From positions 248,001 through 312,000 of the forward strand of contig JAHDLA010000018.1 in NCBI GenBank assembly GCA_018436705.1: a stretch of 64,000 nt of DNA. The letters run 5' to 3'. Source of the stretch: Sedimentibacter sp. GTDB taxonomy: Bacteria > Bacillota > Clostridia > Tissierellales > Sedimentibacteraceae. Made by a program: the position numbers and the translations under genes. Each line of letters begins with the position of its first letter. Positions within the stretch are counted from its first letter, which is position 1. Shown piece after piece: positions 1 to 8,301 of this stretch. The notes under the pieces are model-generated. The model saw only the letters and a list, made by a program, of their open reading frames with translations, was not told where the DNA came from and made no database searches.

Positions 1-228
1 TATATTTTCAATTAAAATATTATACCCTCTCACCATAATTTCAAAATAAATTTGTTCTTTGCTGTTGAAATATATATACACTGTTCTTTTGCTGAATTCT
101 GCTTCCCTTGCAATATCATCCATAGTAGCCATATCATATCCTTTTGAGAATATAACCTTTTCTGCGGCATCTATAATATCATTTCTTCGAATTTGCTTTT
201 CTTTTTCTTTACGTTCACTTACTCCCAT
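1..228 (-). CDS. TetR/AcrR-family transcriptional regulator, N-terminal part (cut by window edge)
   Basis: Reading the minus strand from an ATG at 228 gives 76 open codons running off the window. The start follows an AGGGGAGG ribosome site. The first ~50 residues form a TetR-type DNA-binding domain: a helix with DIIDAAEKVIFSKGY, then MDDIAREAEFSKRTVYIYF and SKEQIYFEI, matching the family signature (TVYxYF after the recognition helix). The ligand-binding C-terminus lies outside the window, so the effector and target are unknown. The near-perfect palindrome just upstream (256-280) is the expected operator, suggesting autoregulation. The plus-strand reading frame over this DNA is a shadow. Confidence 0.88.
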   Translation of the reverse strand, partial: MGVSERKEKEKQIRRNDIIDAAEKVIFSKGYDMATMDDIAREAEFSKRTVYIYFNSKEQIYFEIMVRGYNILIENI

Positions 229-255
229 ACTGCCTCCCCTGTACATTTGAATATT

Positions 256-280
256 TTAAGTAAACTAATAGTTTACTTAA
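256..280. promoter_or_regulatory. Palindromic operator upstream of the tetR gene
   Basis: Arms TTAAGTAAACT and AGTTTACTTAA (11 bp each, perfect) surround a 3-nt centre, 28 bp upstream of the TetR start. TetR-family repressors bind such dyads next to their own genes. A second small dyad (ATACA...TGTAT, 281-296) follows. Confidence 0.72.
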
Positions 281-386
281 ATACATAGTAGTGTATTTTA
301 TGATTTTTGTCAACTACTTTTGAAAATGTGCCTTGTATAAATAGTTCTGACATTGTTCCTATTCCTTTCTTACTTTGAAATAAAAA

Positions 387-432
387 AGAGGTGAAAACTA
401 TCGATCGTAAGTTGACCGAAGACTTCGCCTCT
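387..432 (-). terminator. Probable terminator of the polyferredoxin operon
   Basis: A stem pairs 387-395 with 424-432 (GAGGTGAA against TTCGCCTC, one G-U) around a long loop. On the minus strand it is followed by a run of T (382-386). It lies about 125 bp beyond the polyferredoxin stop codon. Confidence 0.5.
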
Positions 433-438
433 TGGATT

Positions 439-550
439 TCAAAAAAGCACCAAGATTTTTATACCCGTTAATTCCATATTTTCAGCTTCTGATAATCTAT
501 ATAGCATTACTTGTGCTTTTTGTTGTAATTGCCTAAAGGATGAGCTGTAT
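439..550 (-). other. Short degenerate coding remnant (unidentified)
   Basis: Between the polyferredoxin stop and the hairpin, one minus frame stays open for about 36 codons and reads like protein (RQLQQKAQVMLYRLSEAENM). It has no start or ribosome site. It may be the tail of a lost gene; no family is recognised. Confidence 0.25.
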
Positions 551-557
551 ATAAATA

Positions 558-1415
558 TCAATGCCAATTATTTGAAATTGCATTAGTAGGGCAAACTGCC
601 TTACATTTTCCGCAACGAATACATTCTGCACTGTTAATATTTTTAATTACTTCAACATTCATAGGGCAAGTTTTTTCACAGGCCTTACATCCAATGCACT
701 TTTCTTGATCAAGCTTCATTTGATAAAAGCTGAAACGATTAAAAAGGCCATAAAATGCACCCAACGGGCAAAGATATTTGCAAAAAGGTCTTCTAATAAA
801 AATAGAAGAAATTAAAATTACAAGTAAAACACAAACCTTCCAATTAAAAAGGAATCCCACGGCTGAACGCAGGCTTTCATTTTTAATAAGGAGAGGTACA
901 GCTCCTTCTAATGTTCCTGCAGGACAAATCCATTTACAAAAATACGGCGGCGCAATTCCAAACTGGTTGGTTAGAAAAATAGGCAACAGAATGACCATAA
1001 CCAACAATATAACATATTTTAAACACCGTAATGGTTTATCAACTTTAGGAGCCACCTTTATTTTTGGAGAAGGCACTTTGTGCAGCAAATCCTGTATCAA
1101 GCCAAAAGGACAGAGAAAGCCACATATAACCCGACCCAAGACCACTCCAAAGAGCATAATGCTACCAATAACATAAAAGGAAATGTTATGTCTATTCCCA
1201 CCCAAGACAGCTTGCAAAGCGCCTATTGGGCAAGCTCCTACTGCACCAGGGCAGGAATAGCAATTAAGTACTGGCACACAGATTGCCTTACTCCCCCCTG
1301 TGAAAATCTTTCCCTTTGCAAACCCGATGGCGTAGCCATTGATAAGTGCAGTAAAGATAACTTGTACCATAAGGCGAAACCGGTTTTGCCTTTTTACTTT
1401 ACTCGTTTCTTTCAT
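558..1415 (-). CDS. 4Fe-4S polyferredoxin membrane protein (NapH/NosR-like)
   Basis: A 285-aa integral membrane iron-sulfur protein. The C-terminus has two classical 4Fe-4S motifs, CIGCKACEKTCP and CIRCGKCKAVCP. Upstream are the short cysteine motifs CGFLCPFG, CKWICPAG and CKYLCPLG typical of NapH/NosR-type membrane polyferredoxins, plus an N-terminal cysteine-rich stretch, between about five hydrophobic segments. I chose the ATG at 1415 (MKETSKVKRQ) because it overlaps the TAA of the preceding CXXC peptide gene; the six residues before it lie inside that gene. The family moves electrons across or along the membrane. The TlpA-like lipoprotein next door suggests it supplies reductant to an extracytoplasmic thioredoxin; that is inference. 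Confidence 0.85.
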   Translation of the reverse strand: MKETSKVKRQNRFRLMVQVIFTALINGYAIGFAKGKIFTGGSKAICVPVLNCYSCPGAVGACPIGALQAVLGGNRHNISFYVIGSIMLFGVVLGRVICGFLCPFGLIQDLLHKVPSPKIKVAPKVDKPLRCLKYVILLVMVILLPIFLTNQFGIAPPYFCKWICPAGTLEGAVPLLIKNESLRSAVGFLFNWKVCVLLVILISSIFIRRPFCKYLCPLGAFYGLFNRFSFYQMKLDQEKCIGCKACEKTCPMNVEVIKNINSAECIRCGKCKAVCPTNAISNNWH

Positions 1416-1567
1416 TATCCAATACCAATACACTCAAGGCAGATATTAACTGCTTTTTTTAACACTACCAAGTGCTCCTCTCGCATCATTCCAATTACAA
1501 TAAAGGTAAGAGCAACGGTAAAAACCGCCGCCCTTGTTACCCAAAGTGTTTTTTTATTTTCCATCAT
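1415..1567 (-). CDS. Small CXXC-motif membrane peptide (CD1871A-like)
   Basis: A 50-aa gene starting MMENKK after a GGAGGTA ribosome site and ending in TAA overlapping the next start (TAATG). It has one hydrophobic helix (about residues 8-28) and ends with KKAVNICLECIGIG, carrying a CLEC CXXC motif. The length, helix and terminal CXXC match the small CD1871A-type proteins that sit between TlpA and 4Fe-4S protein genes in Clostridia. It is probably a redox relay or assembly partner between the two neighbours (inference). The overlap makes translational coupling likely. Confidence 0.75.
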   Translation of the reverse strand: MMENKKTLWVTRAAVFTVALTFIVIGMMREEHLVVLKKAVNICLECIGIG

Positions 1568-1591
1568 TACCTCCAAGATATCATTAAGAGT

Positions 1592-2716
1592 TTATTTTCC
1601 GCTTGCAGACAAAGCATTGTGAATCAGGTTGGTATACCCTTCTACAATTTCTCCCTTGCCAGCCGGTGCACCGACTTGCACGTCACTTACTACATTACCT
1701 TCACTATCTACAAAAACTGTCGTAGGGAAACCTGCTACCTGTGAAAGCAAGCATTTTTCAAGTTCCTCATTCCCTACTAGAGTAGTAAAGCTTGCGTTTG
1801 ATTGTTTTAAAATTTCATTGGCAAGTTCAGTCTCATCTGCTGCATCAGCACAAATTGTAATCATATTTACATTTTCAGGCAGTGTTTGATACAATTCCTC
1901 AAGTTCTGGCATTTCTTCTACACAATATCCACACCAGGTTGTCCAAATATTCACCATGGTAATATCATAATCTTTTAACAATTCCTCCGTTATCTGATTA
2001 CCACTCATATCAGTCGTAGTAAATTTGTTAAGGTCTCCATTGAGATTTTCTTCTTCCTGCTCAACATTTGCCGGAAAAAGAATGATATTTTTTCTAAATT
2101 CATCAACCGTTTCTGCTAAAGCATTGATATTTTCTTTATCTTTCTCTGTCCAATCACCAGGAGGAAGCTCTGTGTTATAGGATAGATAATAGGTATCCTT
2201 ATCTATCGTTCCAAAAGAAACAGTATTTGAATAAGCCTTTTGGAGTTCTTCCGCACCTTCAGGAGTTAATAAACCTCCAGCTCCCGCCTCATCAGGAGAA
2301 CCTTCATACACTTTATAGACACACATAAACTTAAATTCCCGGCTGTATACTTCTTCAAGAATTGCCATGGCTTCTTCTTCAGAAATTTTGGAATAATCAA
2401 TATTTTGCATTCTTTCAATTGCAGTTTCAGAAATATAACTAATATTATATGCATTAGGGAGTTCAACCATTTGATCTATCATCCCACCGCTAATACTTTC
2501 CCAAATTGCGGGTTTTATAAACCCAAACCCAAGAACCTTATCAGCAAATATATTTTCCGTATCTTTAATATTTATTTCTTCTCCGGCAACCGTCGTCATC
2601 ATTTCCGTGCTAAATTCCTTGTTATAGGCACTACCATTTGACGTTTTTTTCGCACAACCTACTATGCTGCCCATTGCCAATATTCCTACCATAAGTAAAA
2701 CAATTAATTTTTTCAT
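1592..2716 (-). CDS. TlpA-like thioredoxin-fold lipoprotein
   Basis: A 374-aa predicted lipoprotein. The signal sequence (MKKLIVLLMVGILAMGSIVG) ends at a lipobox cysteine (IVGC, residue 21). Residues ~25-230 form an acidic domain I do not recognise. Residues ~240-370 are a TlpA/ResA-type thioredoxin fold with the active site WTTWCGYCVEEMPEL and a later cis-Pro loop (GFPTTVF). Such proteins reduce disulfides or cytochromes outside the membrane. It is first in an operon with the CXXC peptide and the polyferredoxin, so electrons may pass polyferredoxin to CXXC peptide to TlpA. Its target is not evident; no cytochrome gene is nearby. Confidence 0.85.
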   Translation of the reverse strand: MKKLIVLLMVGILAMGSIVGCAKKTSNGSAYNKEFSTEMMTTVAGEEINIKDTENIFADKVLGFGFIKPAIWESISGGMIDQMVELPNAYNISYISETAIERMQNIDYSKISEEEAMAILEEVYSREFKFMCVYKVYEGSPDEAGAGGLLTPEGAEELQKAYSNTVSFGTIDKDTYYLSYNTELPPGDWTEKDKENINALAETVDEFRKNIILFPANVEQEEENLNGDLNKFTTTDMSGNQITEELLKDYDITMVNIWTTWCGYCVEEMPELEELYQTLPENVNMITICADAADETELANEILKQSNASFTTLVGNEELEKCLLSQVAGFPTTVFVDSEGNVVSDVQVGAPAGKGEIVEGYTNLIHNALSASGK

Positions 2717-2877
2717 GTTTAATCCTCCATAGTTTTTTCTACTCTTGTATTATTTTAAATTTACAATCACAAATTCTAGTGGCTTAAATCCCAGAAACTT
2801 TTGTAAATTTTCTTTTATATCCTCTACTCAAAATTATTTCATCATTTTGTTTTTAATGTTTTCTATTTTCCCCATTA

Positions 2878-4857
2878 TTACTCCCATTTGTTAATGATAC
2901 TTTTACTTCCCAAATAAGTTAAGCAAAAGTAAGCCCCATAAACACCAATAACAAATAATGCTGTCACTACAATGTTTTTAGTAATATCAATATGTCCAAA
3001 ATATTTAATTATCTCATTTGCGGCAGTTAGCCCTATAATCGAGTGTATCACAGCAAGCACAAGTGGCATTAAAAAGTAAAATAAAATCTGAGCAAACAAT
3101 GCCTTATCAATCATTTTTTGTTCGACACCCATTTTGTATAGTAAATCATATCTACTCTTATTGTCCGCAGCTTCGGAAAGCTGTTGAATTGCTAGAATTG
3201 CCGCGCAAGAAATCATAAATACAATCCCCAAGTATATAGCAAGAAATGATACAATGACTTTGCTTGTTACAGAATCTTCAAAGATACCAGCTTTGCTGGT
3301 ATAATGGTAATATGTGATGGGCTCATCGCTTGTATACTGCCTTTCAAGCAAATCACCTACTAAATTCGCCTGTGCTTCATTTTCACAATTGATATTCAAA
3401 ATCAACAAATTATTGCTGGAGATATTTTTCAATTCTTCTTTATGCAAATCATTTACCACAAAATAGATTCCGCCCATTTTATTGTTAAGCTTAGTATTTG
3501 CCAGCTGTGTAAGCGGCTTTAAATTCACGCCATCAAACAAAGGCAGGATAACCCTTTTCTGTATAAACTGTTCAGCTAACTCTTCTAAAGATTCCTTTGC
3601 ACACACTACAAGGTACTCATCAGCAGCTATACTTACAGATTCTTCGCCTTGCATTTCTAAGCTTCGATTATAGTCTGAAAGCGATATAAAATTCAAATCC
3701 CATGTACTCATGTCAAAATATGCAGAAGAGTAATCCAGTGGAAAATCAGAATAACTCAACTTTTTCCCTGTACTGTAAACAGGGTATTCCTGCCATGCAA
3801 TATCCTCTGCTTTTACTCCTTCGGGCAAACTTTCGTAAATCGTTGAACCATTTTCATCACTTCCATACAAAGTAAAATCATAAGCAGCATCTTCTCGCAA
3901 TTCACTAGAAAACGCACTTTGTAAACTATACCCGCAGGAGAATATTCCTATTACTAATAGTAGTACAATGCAAACAACAGACACAGATACAAAGTTTGTA
4001 TTAATTTTTGAAGAAAGTTGCCTTGTAATAAACATATTTAAATTTCTAAAATATGTCTTTTTTCTGCTTTGAATAAATTTCACAAGTATTCCAGATAAGG
4101 CAAAGAAAAATAAAACTGTTCCAATTGTTCCCAATGCAATGGATAGGAAGAAAATATAATTGATATTGATCATGCCATTTTTTAAAATCAGATAATACGC
4201 ACATATCAAACAAGCAATAGCTACTACAAAAACAGCAATAGAAACCCAAACATTTCGAATTTTAAACTGTTCATTTTTTCTCCCTCCATAAATTAAGTCA
4301 ATCAGCTTATATCTTTTAATTGTCAACATATTAAACACAACGACTACTGCAAATATCATTACAAAATAGATAATACTTTTTATGGTCGCTTCTGGAGAAA
4401 AGATAAATTTAAATCCCGTCATATCTGCTTCAAAAATGCTGGCTGTTAATATTGACATGAACTGAGAACCAAACACACCTAACGCAAGACCTAAAATTAA
4501 AGCAATTATCGCCATAAAAGTTGTCTCCAACACTAGAACCAAAGAAATTCTTGCCTTTTCCATGCCCAGGGTCATATAAATACCCAACTCTTTTTTTCTT
4601 CGCTTTATGAAAAAATTATTGGCATAAACAATGAGAAATCCTAACACAATGGCAACAAATATAGAAATAATAGATAATACCTGCCTTAGTGCAACCATAG
4701 CTGCATTCACCGTTTCGGTTACAACCATAATTTCCTGTTGTGCATAAATAGAATTAAACATATAAAATACAGAAACACCCAAAGCCAATGTGAAAAAGTA
4801 AACTGCATAATCTCGAATGCTTTTTCCGGCATTTTTAAAAGCAAGTTTAGTAAGCAT
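2878..4857 (-). CDS. BceB-like FtsX-family ABC permease
   Basis: A 659-aa protein with about ten hydrophobic segments. Four are in the first ~220 residues, and a large hydrophilic domain (about 320-530) sits between the middle and last membrane segments. This is the layout of BceB/VraG/MbrB permeases, where the external domain recognises peptide antibiotics such as bacitracin. The start overlaps the end of the ATPase gene by 11 nt, showing co-translation. With the adjacent sensor kinase and regulator it forms a detoxification and sensing module. Which peptide it handles cannot be read from sequence. Confidence 0.88.
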   Translation of the reverse strand: MLTKLAFKNAGKSIRDYAVYFFTLALGVSVFYMFNSIYAQQEIMVVTETVNAAMVALRQVLSIISIFVAIVLGFLIVYANNFFIKRRKKELGIYMTLGMEKARISLVLVLETTFMAIIALILGLALGVFGSQFMSILTASIFEADMTGFKFIFSPEATIKSIIYFVMIFAVVVVFNMLTIKRYKLIDLIYGGRKNEQFKIRNVWVSIAVFVVAIACLICAYYLILKNGMININYIFFLSIALGTIGTVLFFFALSGILVKFIQSRKKTYFRNLNMFITRQLSSKINTNFVSVSVVCIVLLLVIGIFSCGYSLQSAFSSELREDAAYDFTLYGSDENGSTIYESLPEGVKAEDIAWQEYPVYSTGKKLSYSDFPLDYSSAYFDMSTWDLNFISLSDYNRSLEMQGEESVSIAADEYLVVCAKESLEELAEQFIQKRVILPLFDGVNLKPLTQLANTKLNNKMGGIYFVVNDLHKEELKNISSNNLLILNINCENEAQANLVGDLLERQYTSDEPITYYHYTSKAGIFEDSVTSKVIVSFLAIYLGIVFMISCAAILAIQQLSEAADNKSRYDLLYKMGVEQKMIDKALFAQILFYFLMPLVLAVIHSIIGLTAANEIIKYFGHIDITKNIVVTALFVIGVYGAYFCLTYLGSKSIINKWE

Positions 4858-5611
4858 TTAGGTCACCCCCTAAAAGTGCGATAACCTCCATAATTCTGTC
4901 AAAAAACTCTTTTCGACTTTCATTTCCACGGATCAATTCATTAAAAATTTTACCGTCTTTGATAAATAAAATACGCTTGCAATAACTTGCTGTAAACGCA
5001 TCATGAGTTACCATTAAAATCGTAGCATTCATTTCTTCATTAAGCTTATTAAAACTTTCCAGCAGCATTTTTGCTGATTTAGAATCCAATGCCCCCGTCG
5101 GTTCGTCTGCTAAAATCAAACTTGGATTTGTTATAATCGCTCTTGCAGCAGCAACTCTTTGTTTTTGCCCACCTGACATTTGATACGGATATTTGTTCAA
5201 AACTTCTGAAATATTTAAAAGTTTTGAAATAGCCTTTACTCTTTTATCAATTTCCTTTGGCGCAGTTTTCTTAATTGCCAAGGCCAAAGCGATATTTTCA
5301 TAAGCAGTCAAGGTGTCTAAAAGGTTGAAGTCCTGAAAAATAAAGCCAAGTTTTTCTCGCCTGAATTTTGAAAGTTCCTTTGTATTTAATGTAGTAACAT
5401 CCTCACCACCAATAAAAATATGTCCTGCTGTTGCGCTATCAATTGTTGAAATGCAGTTGAGCAAAGTAGTTTTACCACTACCCGAGGCGCCCATAATTCC
5501 AATGTATTCCCCCTCCGTTACACTAAAGCTGATCTTATCAACCGCTTTGGTAATATTTCCTTTGCCGCCATAATATTTCTCTAAATGTTCAACTTTTAAA
5601 ATTGTTTTCAT
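4847..5611 (-). CDS. BceA-like ABC transporter ATPase
   Basis: A 254-aa ATPase of the MacB/LolD/BceA class: Walker A GASGSGKTT (~residue 42), Q-loop QDFNLLDTL, signature MSGGQKQR, Walker B SLILADEPTGALDS and the switch His in VTHD. It pairs with the downstream permease, which its 3' end overlaps. In BceAB transporters ATP hydrolysis frees peptide antibiotics from their lipid targets and also activates the partner histidine kinase. The 230-bp region upstream is where a BceR-type regulator should act, but I could not single out a convincing site. Confidence 0.9.
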   Translation of the reverse strand: MKTILKVEHLEKYYGGKGNITKAVDKISFSVTEGEYIGIMGASGSGKTTLLNCISTIDSATAGHIFIGGEDVTTLNTKELSKFRREKLGFIFQDFNLLDTLTAYENIALALAIKKTAPKEIDKRVKAISKLLNISEVLNKYPYQMSGGQKQRVAAARAIITNPSLILADEPTGALDSKSAKMLLESFNKLNEEMNATILMVTHDAFTASYCKRILFIKDGKIFNELIRGNESRKEFFDRIMEVIALLGGDLNAY

Positions 5612-5817
5612 TTTATAACCTCCGATTGACCAATTTGCTTTGGAATATTATTAACATTAACAGCTATATTTTATACGTAATATAAAACATCAACCATCGC
5701 AATGCATTACATGAAACGAACATTTTTGTCACATTTCTTTATACATTTGAATTATATATATCTCCTAATTGTAAAAGATTTTTCTTAAGACTATCGAACA
5801 ATTTTGCAAAAAAAAAG

Positions 5818-5835
5818 AGACTGTATTGTCAATCT
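5818..5835 (-). terminator. Weak terminator after the BceS-like kinase
   Basis: A 6-bp stem (AGACTG with CAATCT, one G-U) is flanked by an A run on one side and a T run on the other. It lies 8 bp past the kinase stop on the minus strand and separates the regulator-kinase pair from the ABC pair. Confidence 0.45.
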
Positions 5836-5842
5836 TTTTTTA

Positions 5843-6853
5843 TTAGTTGAATAATATTTGTCTGTCTTTAGGAAAAATAATTTCCACCGTTGTTCCTTCA
5901 TTCTCTGCGGAATATACCTCTAAACCCAAATACATTTTTTCGCATAGTTTTTTACAAAGATACAATCCGATGCCTGTGGATTTTGCAAATTCTCTGCCAT
6001 TTTTTCCCGTAAAACCTTTTTCAAATATTTTAGGCACATCACTTTCAGGAATGCCAATTCCAGTATCCTTTATAGATAAAATCACTTTATCCGGTTGTTC
6101 AGATGCAATAAAAGATAATTTAAGCCCATCTCTTTTATATTTTATGCTATTTGATATTATTTGACCAATGATAAAATCCAGCCATTTCTCATCGGAATAA
6201 ACATGAAAATCGTCTAGATTAAGCTTTAATTGTACATTGGATCTGATTAATTGTTGAGAATGTTTTTTTATTGTTCGCTTCACCACATTTGATAATTCAA
6301 TCTTCTTTATACGATAGTCTGAAGCCACATCAGTACTTCTGGCATAAAACAAAGCCTGTTCAACATAGCCATCAATTCGTCTAATTTCTTCTTCAATCTT
6401 TCGGGTCACATCACTGTGGTTGTTTTTGCAAATCAAATCAATACATGATATCGGCGTTTTGACTTCATGAATCCATGTTTCAATATACTCTCGATATTCA
6501 TCCTGAGCTATTGAATAACTCTCAATTTCATCGTTCATAGCTTTTGTCGTTTCTTTTATTACATCGTATAGAATTTCTGCATCCAAAAAAAATGGCTTTT
6601 CCAAAATATCTGCAATAAGCTGCTTTTTATCCAATTGTTTTAAATGATCTTCTAGCCTTTTATAATAACGAAAACGAGTAATAAAATCAAAAACAAGCCA
6701 TAAAATATTTGCAAACACCACTGAAACAATCACAAGGGTAATGATATAGCTGTTTACGTGATACAACTTAAGCACAAAATAAAGAAAAACCCAACTAGAA
6801 AATTGCAGAAAAACAAACAAAGCTTTATCCTTTAGATAGGTTAACCACCTCAT
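5843..6853 (-). CDS. BceS-like intramembrane-sensing histidine kinase
   Basis: A 336-aa kinase. Two closely spaced membrane helices (about residues 12-60) have almost no external loop, the hallmark of intramembrane-sensing kinases of the BceS/LiaS group. The phospho-acceptor His is in WIHEVKTPIS (~130). The ATP-binding domain shows the N-box IISNSIKY, G1 DTGIGIP and G2 STGIGLYL. The gene overlaps the regulator by 4 nt. In this family the kinase reads transporter activity rather than the drug, so it probably senses flux through the neighbouring ABC pair. Confidence 0.88.
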   Translation of the reverse strand: MRWLTYLKDKALFVFLQFSSWVFLYFVLKLYHVNSYIITLVIVSVVFANILWLVFDFITRFRYYKRLEDHLKQLDKKQLIADILEKPFFLDAEILYDVIKETTKAMNDEIESYSIAQDEYREYIETWIHEVKTPISCIDLICKNNHSDVTRKIEEEIRRIDGYVEQALFYARSTDVASDYRIKKIELSNVVKRTIKKHSQQLIRSNVQLKLNLDDFHVYSDEKWLDFIIGQIISNSIKYKRDGLKLSFIASEQPDKVILSIKDTGIGIPESDVPKIFEKGFTGKNGREFAKSTGIGLYLCKKLCEKMYLGLEVYSAENEGTTVEIIFPKDRQILFN

Positions 6854-7512
6854 AGCATATACCCCTGTCCTCGTTTGGTTTTGACATAGCCGGTTGCACC
6901 AATTTCCTCAAGTTTTTTTCTCAATCGATTTACGTTTACGGTTAAAGTATTATCATCTACAAACTCATCGGATTGCCAAAGTTCATCCATCAAGTCATTT
7001 CGGCTTACAATATTTCCTTGATTTTTAAGCAATATAGATAATATGTTGAGTTCATTTTTGGTTAGATCAACACTTTTTTCATCGAAAGAAACCATGCTTT
7101 TTGTGGGATAAACAGTAAGTCCTTTATACTTTAGCTCAGTAGCTCCTTCTTTTTTTTCGGTCCTTTTTAATACAGCATTAATTCGTGCAAGCAAAATTTG
7201 TGTATTATATGGCTTTGTCACGAAATCATCCGCCCCTAAATTCATGCTCATCAGCTCGTCCATATCCGTATTTCTGCTTGTAACTACAATAATAGGGATA
7301 TTCGAAACTTTACGTATCTCACGACAGATATAGTACCCATCAAAGTATGGAAGATTAATATCTAACAAAACCAAACTAGCATTGCTATTTAAAATATCCG
7401 AAACAATATTTTTAAAATCATCACTTGTTTTACAGCTATAGCCATAACTGCTTAAAAAAATGGATAACTCCTCTTTCAGTTTATAATCATCTTCTACTAT
7501 AAATATATTCAT
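6850..7512 (-). CDS. BceR-like OmpR-family response regulator
   Basis: A 220-aa regulator with receiver domain (IVEDD near the N-terminus, phospho-Asp in LVLLDINLP at ~50, Lys in FVTKPY at ~100) and a C-terminal winged helix (NVNRLRKKLEE). The ATG at 7512 follows AGAGGTGGG; a start six codons upstream would place the ribosome site inside the gene. It is first of a two-gene transcript with the kinase and is expected to activate the ABC genes downstream. Confidence 0.88.
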   Translation of the reverse strand: MNIFIVEDDYKLKEELSIFLSSYGYSCKTSDDFKNIVSDILNSNASLVLLDINLPYFDGYYICREIRKVSNIPIIVVTSRNTDMDELMSMNLGADDFVTKPYNTQILLARINAVLKRTEKKEGATELKYKGLTVYPTKSMVSFDEKSVDLTKNELNILSILLKNQGNIVSRNDLMDELWQSDEFVDDNTLTVNVNRLRKKLEEIGATGYVKTKRGQGYML

Positions 7513-7738
7513 TTTCCCACCTCTTTTCATATACTAAAAATAAATCTTTTTACCTTCCTGTTCAACATTATATTTACAAATTTGTAGTATTTCATTCATT
7601 TATTATATAACGTTAATCACAAAAATTCAAAGTATATGTGTTGATCATGTAGTATGTGTCAATAACCCCGTCAGACTGTGTGAGATCAAAACTTCAAAAC
7701 CAAATAATAGAATAAATCTTCCTGCTTCAAATATTTTT
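7513..7738. other. Intergenic region upstream of the regulator gene
   Basis: AT-rich leader of the regulator-kinase pair. No open reading frame, clear promoter or hairpin was found. It leads into the transposase relic at 7739. Confidence 0.4.
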
Positions 7739-8075
7739 TTAATATAATATGAGTATTTCTTCCAATTCAAAAAAAATAAGACGATATTTAGCCTCTACTC
7801 TTCTTACTATTTCTTTAACTCCCAGAATAGTTATTACTCTCTTGATATTATAGGCAAGAAAAATTAGATCAGCTTCTGCTCTAACAGATTCCAATCTCCT
7901 CGTTTTAAAAAAACATCATCCATTGCTCATTTAACTGTTCCAAATGGATACTCAACTATCATTTACCCTTTCATGTACTTGTCCATATTTTGCTCTGTTC
8001 TTAAATTTAGCCTGTCCAATACTTCCTAACCCTTGTTGCGGTTTATTAACCTTCCATCTTTCGAAGTTGTACATA
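7739..8075 (-). pseudogene. Degenerate DDE transposase C-terminus (IS1182-like)
   Basis: No full frame survives, but joining minus-strand frames gives the end of an IS1182-type transposase: FERWKVNKPQQGLGSIGQAK, then the diagnostic EYPFGTVK (EHPFGTIK in intact copies), AMDDVFLKRG, and a last helix ESVRAEADLIFLAYNIKRV. Stops and at least two frameshifts break it, and the N-terminal two thirds are missing. It is dead. It marks an old insertion between the Bce module and the peptide cluster. Confidence 0.7.
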
Positions 8076-8087
8076 AGCTTATAAAAA

Positions 8088-8128
8088 AACAATTAATTCC
8101 ACAATCATACATCACAGAATTAATTGTT
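8088..8128 (-). terminator. Terminator of the peptide-utilisation cluster
   Basis: A perfect 12-bp stem (AACAATTAATTC with GAATTAATTGTT, 17-nt loop) is followed on the minus strand by seven T (8083-8089). It lies about 170 bp past the last aminopeptidase stop. Confidence 0.7.
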
Positions 8129-8301
8129 TATTTATAACTAAAATACTATAATAACATTTTTTAACTTTCTATTTTATCTTTTCCTGTATATCTAAACTAG
8201 CATAGTAAGGACGTGGATTAGGAAAAAAATAATCAGCAACATATATATTAAAGTTAAACCACCATTTGGTAGAATTTCTATAGAAAAACTTAAGAATTAT
8301 A

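Noticed and set aside
778..1622. Plus-strand frames over the polyferredoxin and CXXC peptide genes
   Set aside because: They are antisense shadows with no ribosome sites or protein-like composition.
2757..2810. Inverted repeat AAATTTACAA/TTGTAAATTT between the permease and TlpA genes
   Set aside because: The 34-nt loop and pure AT stem make it weak; it could be chance in AT-rich DNA, so no terminator is called.
5612..5817. BceR-type binding site upstream of the ABC genes
   Set aside because: Several TGTGAC- and TGTAA-like words occur, but no dyad fits the known pattern well enough.
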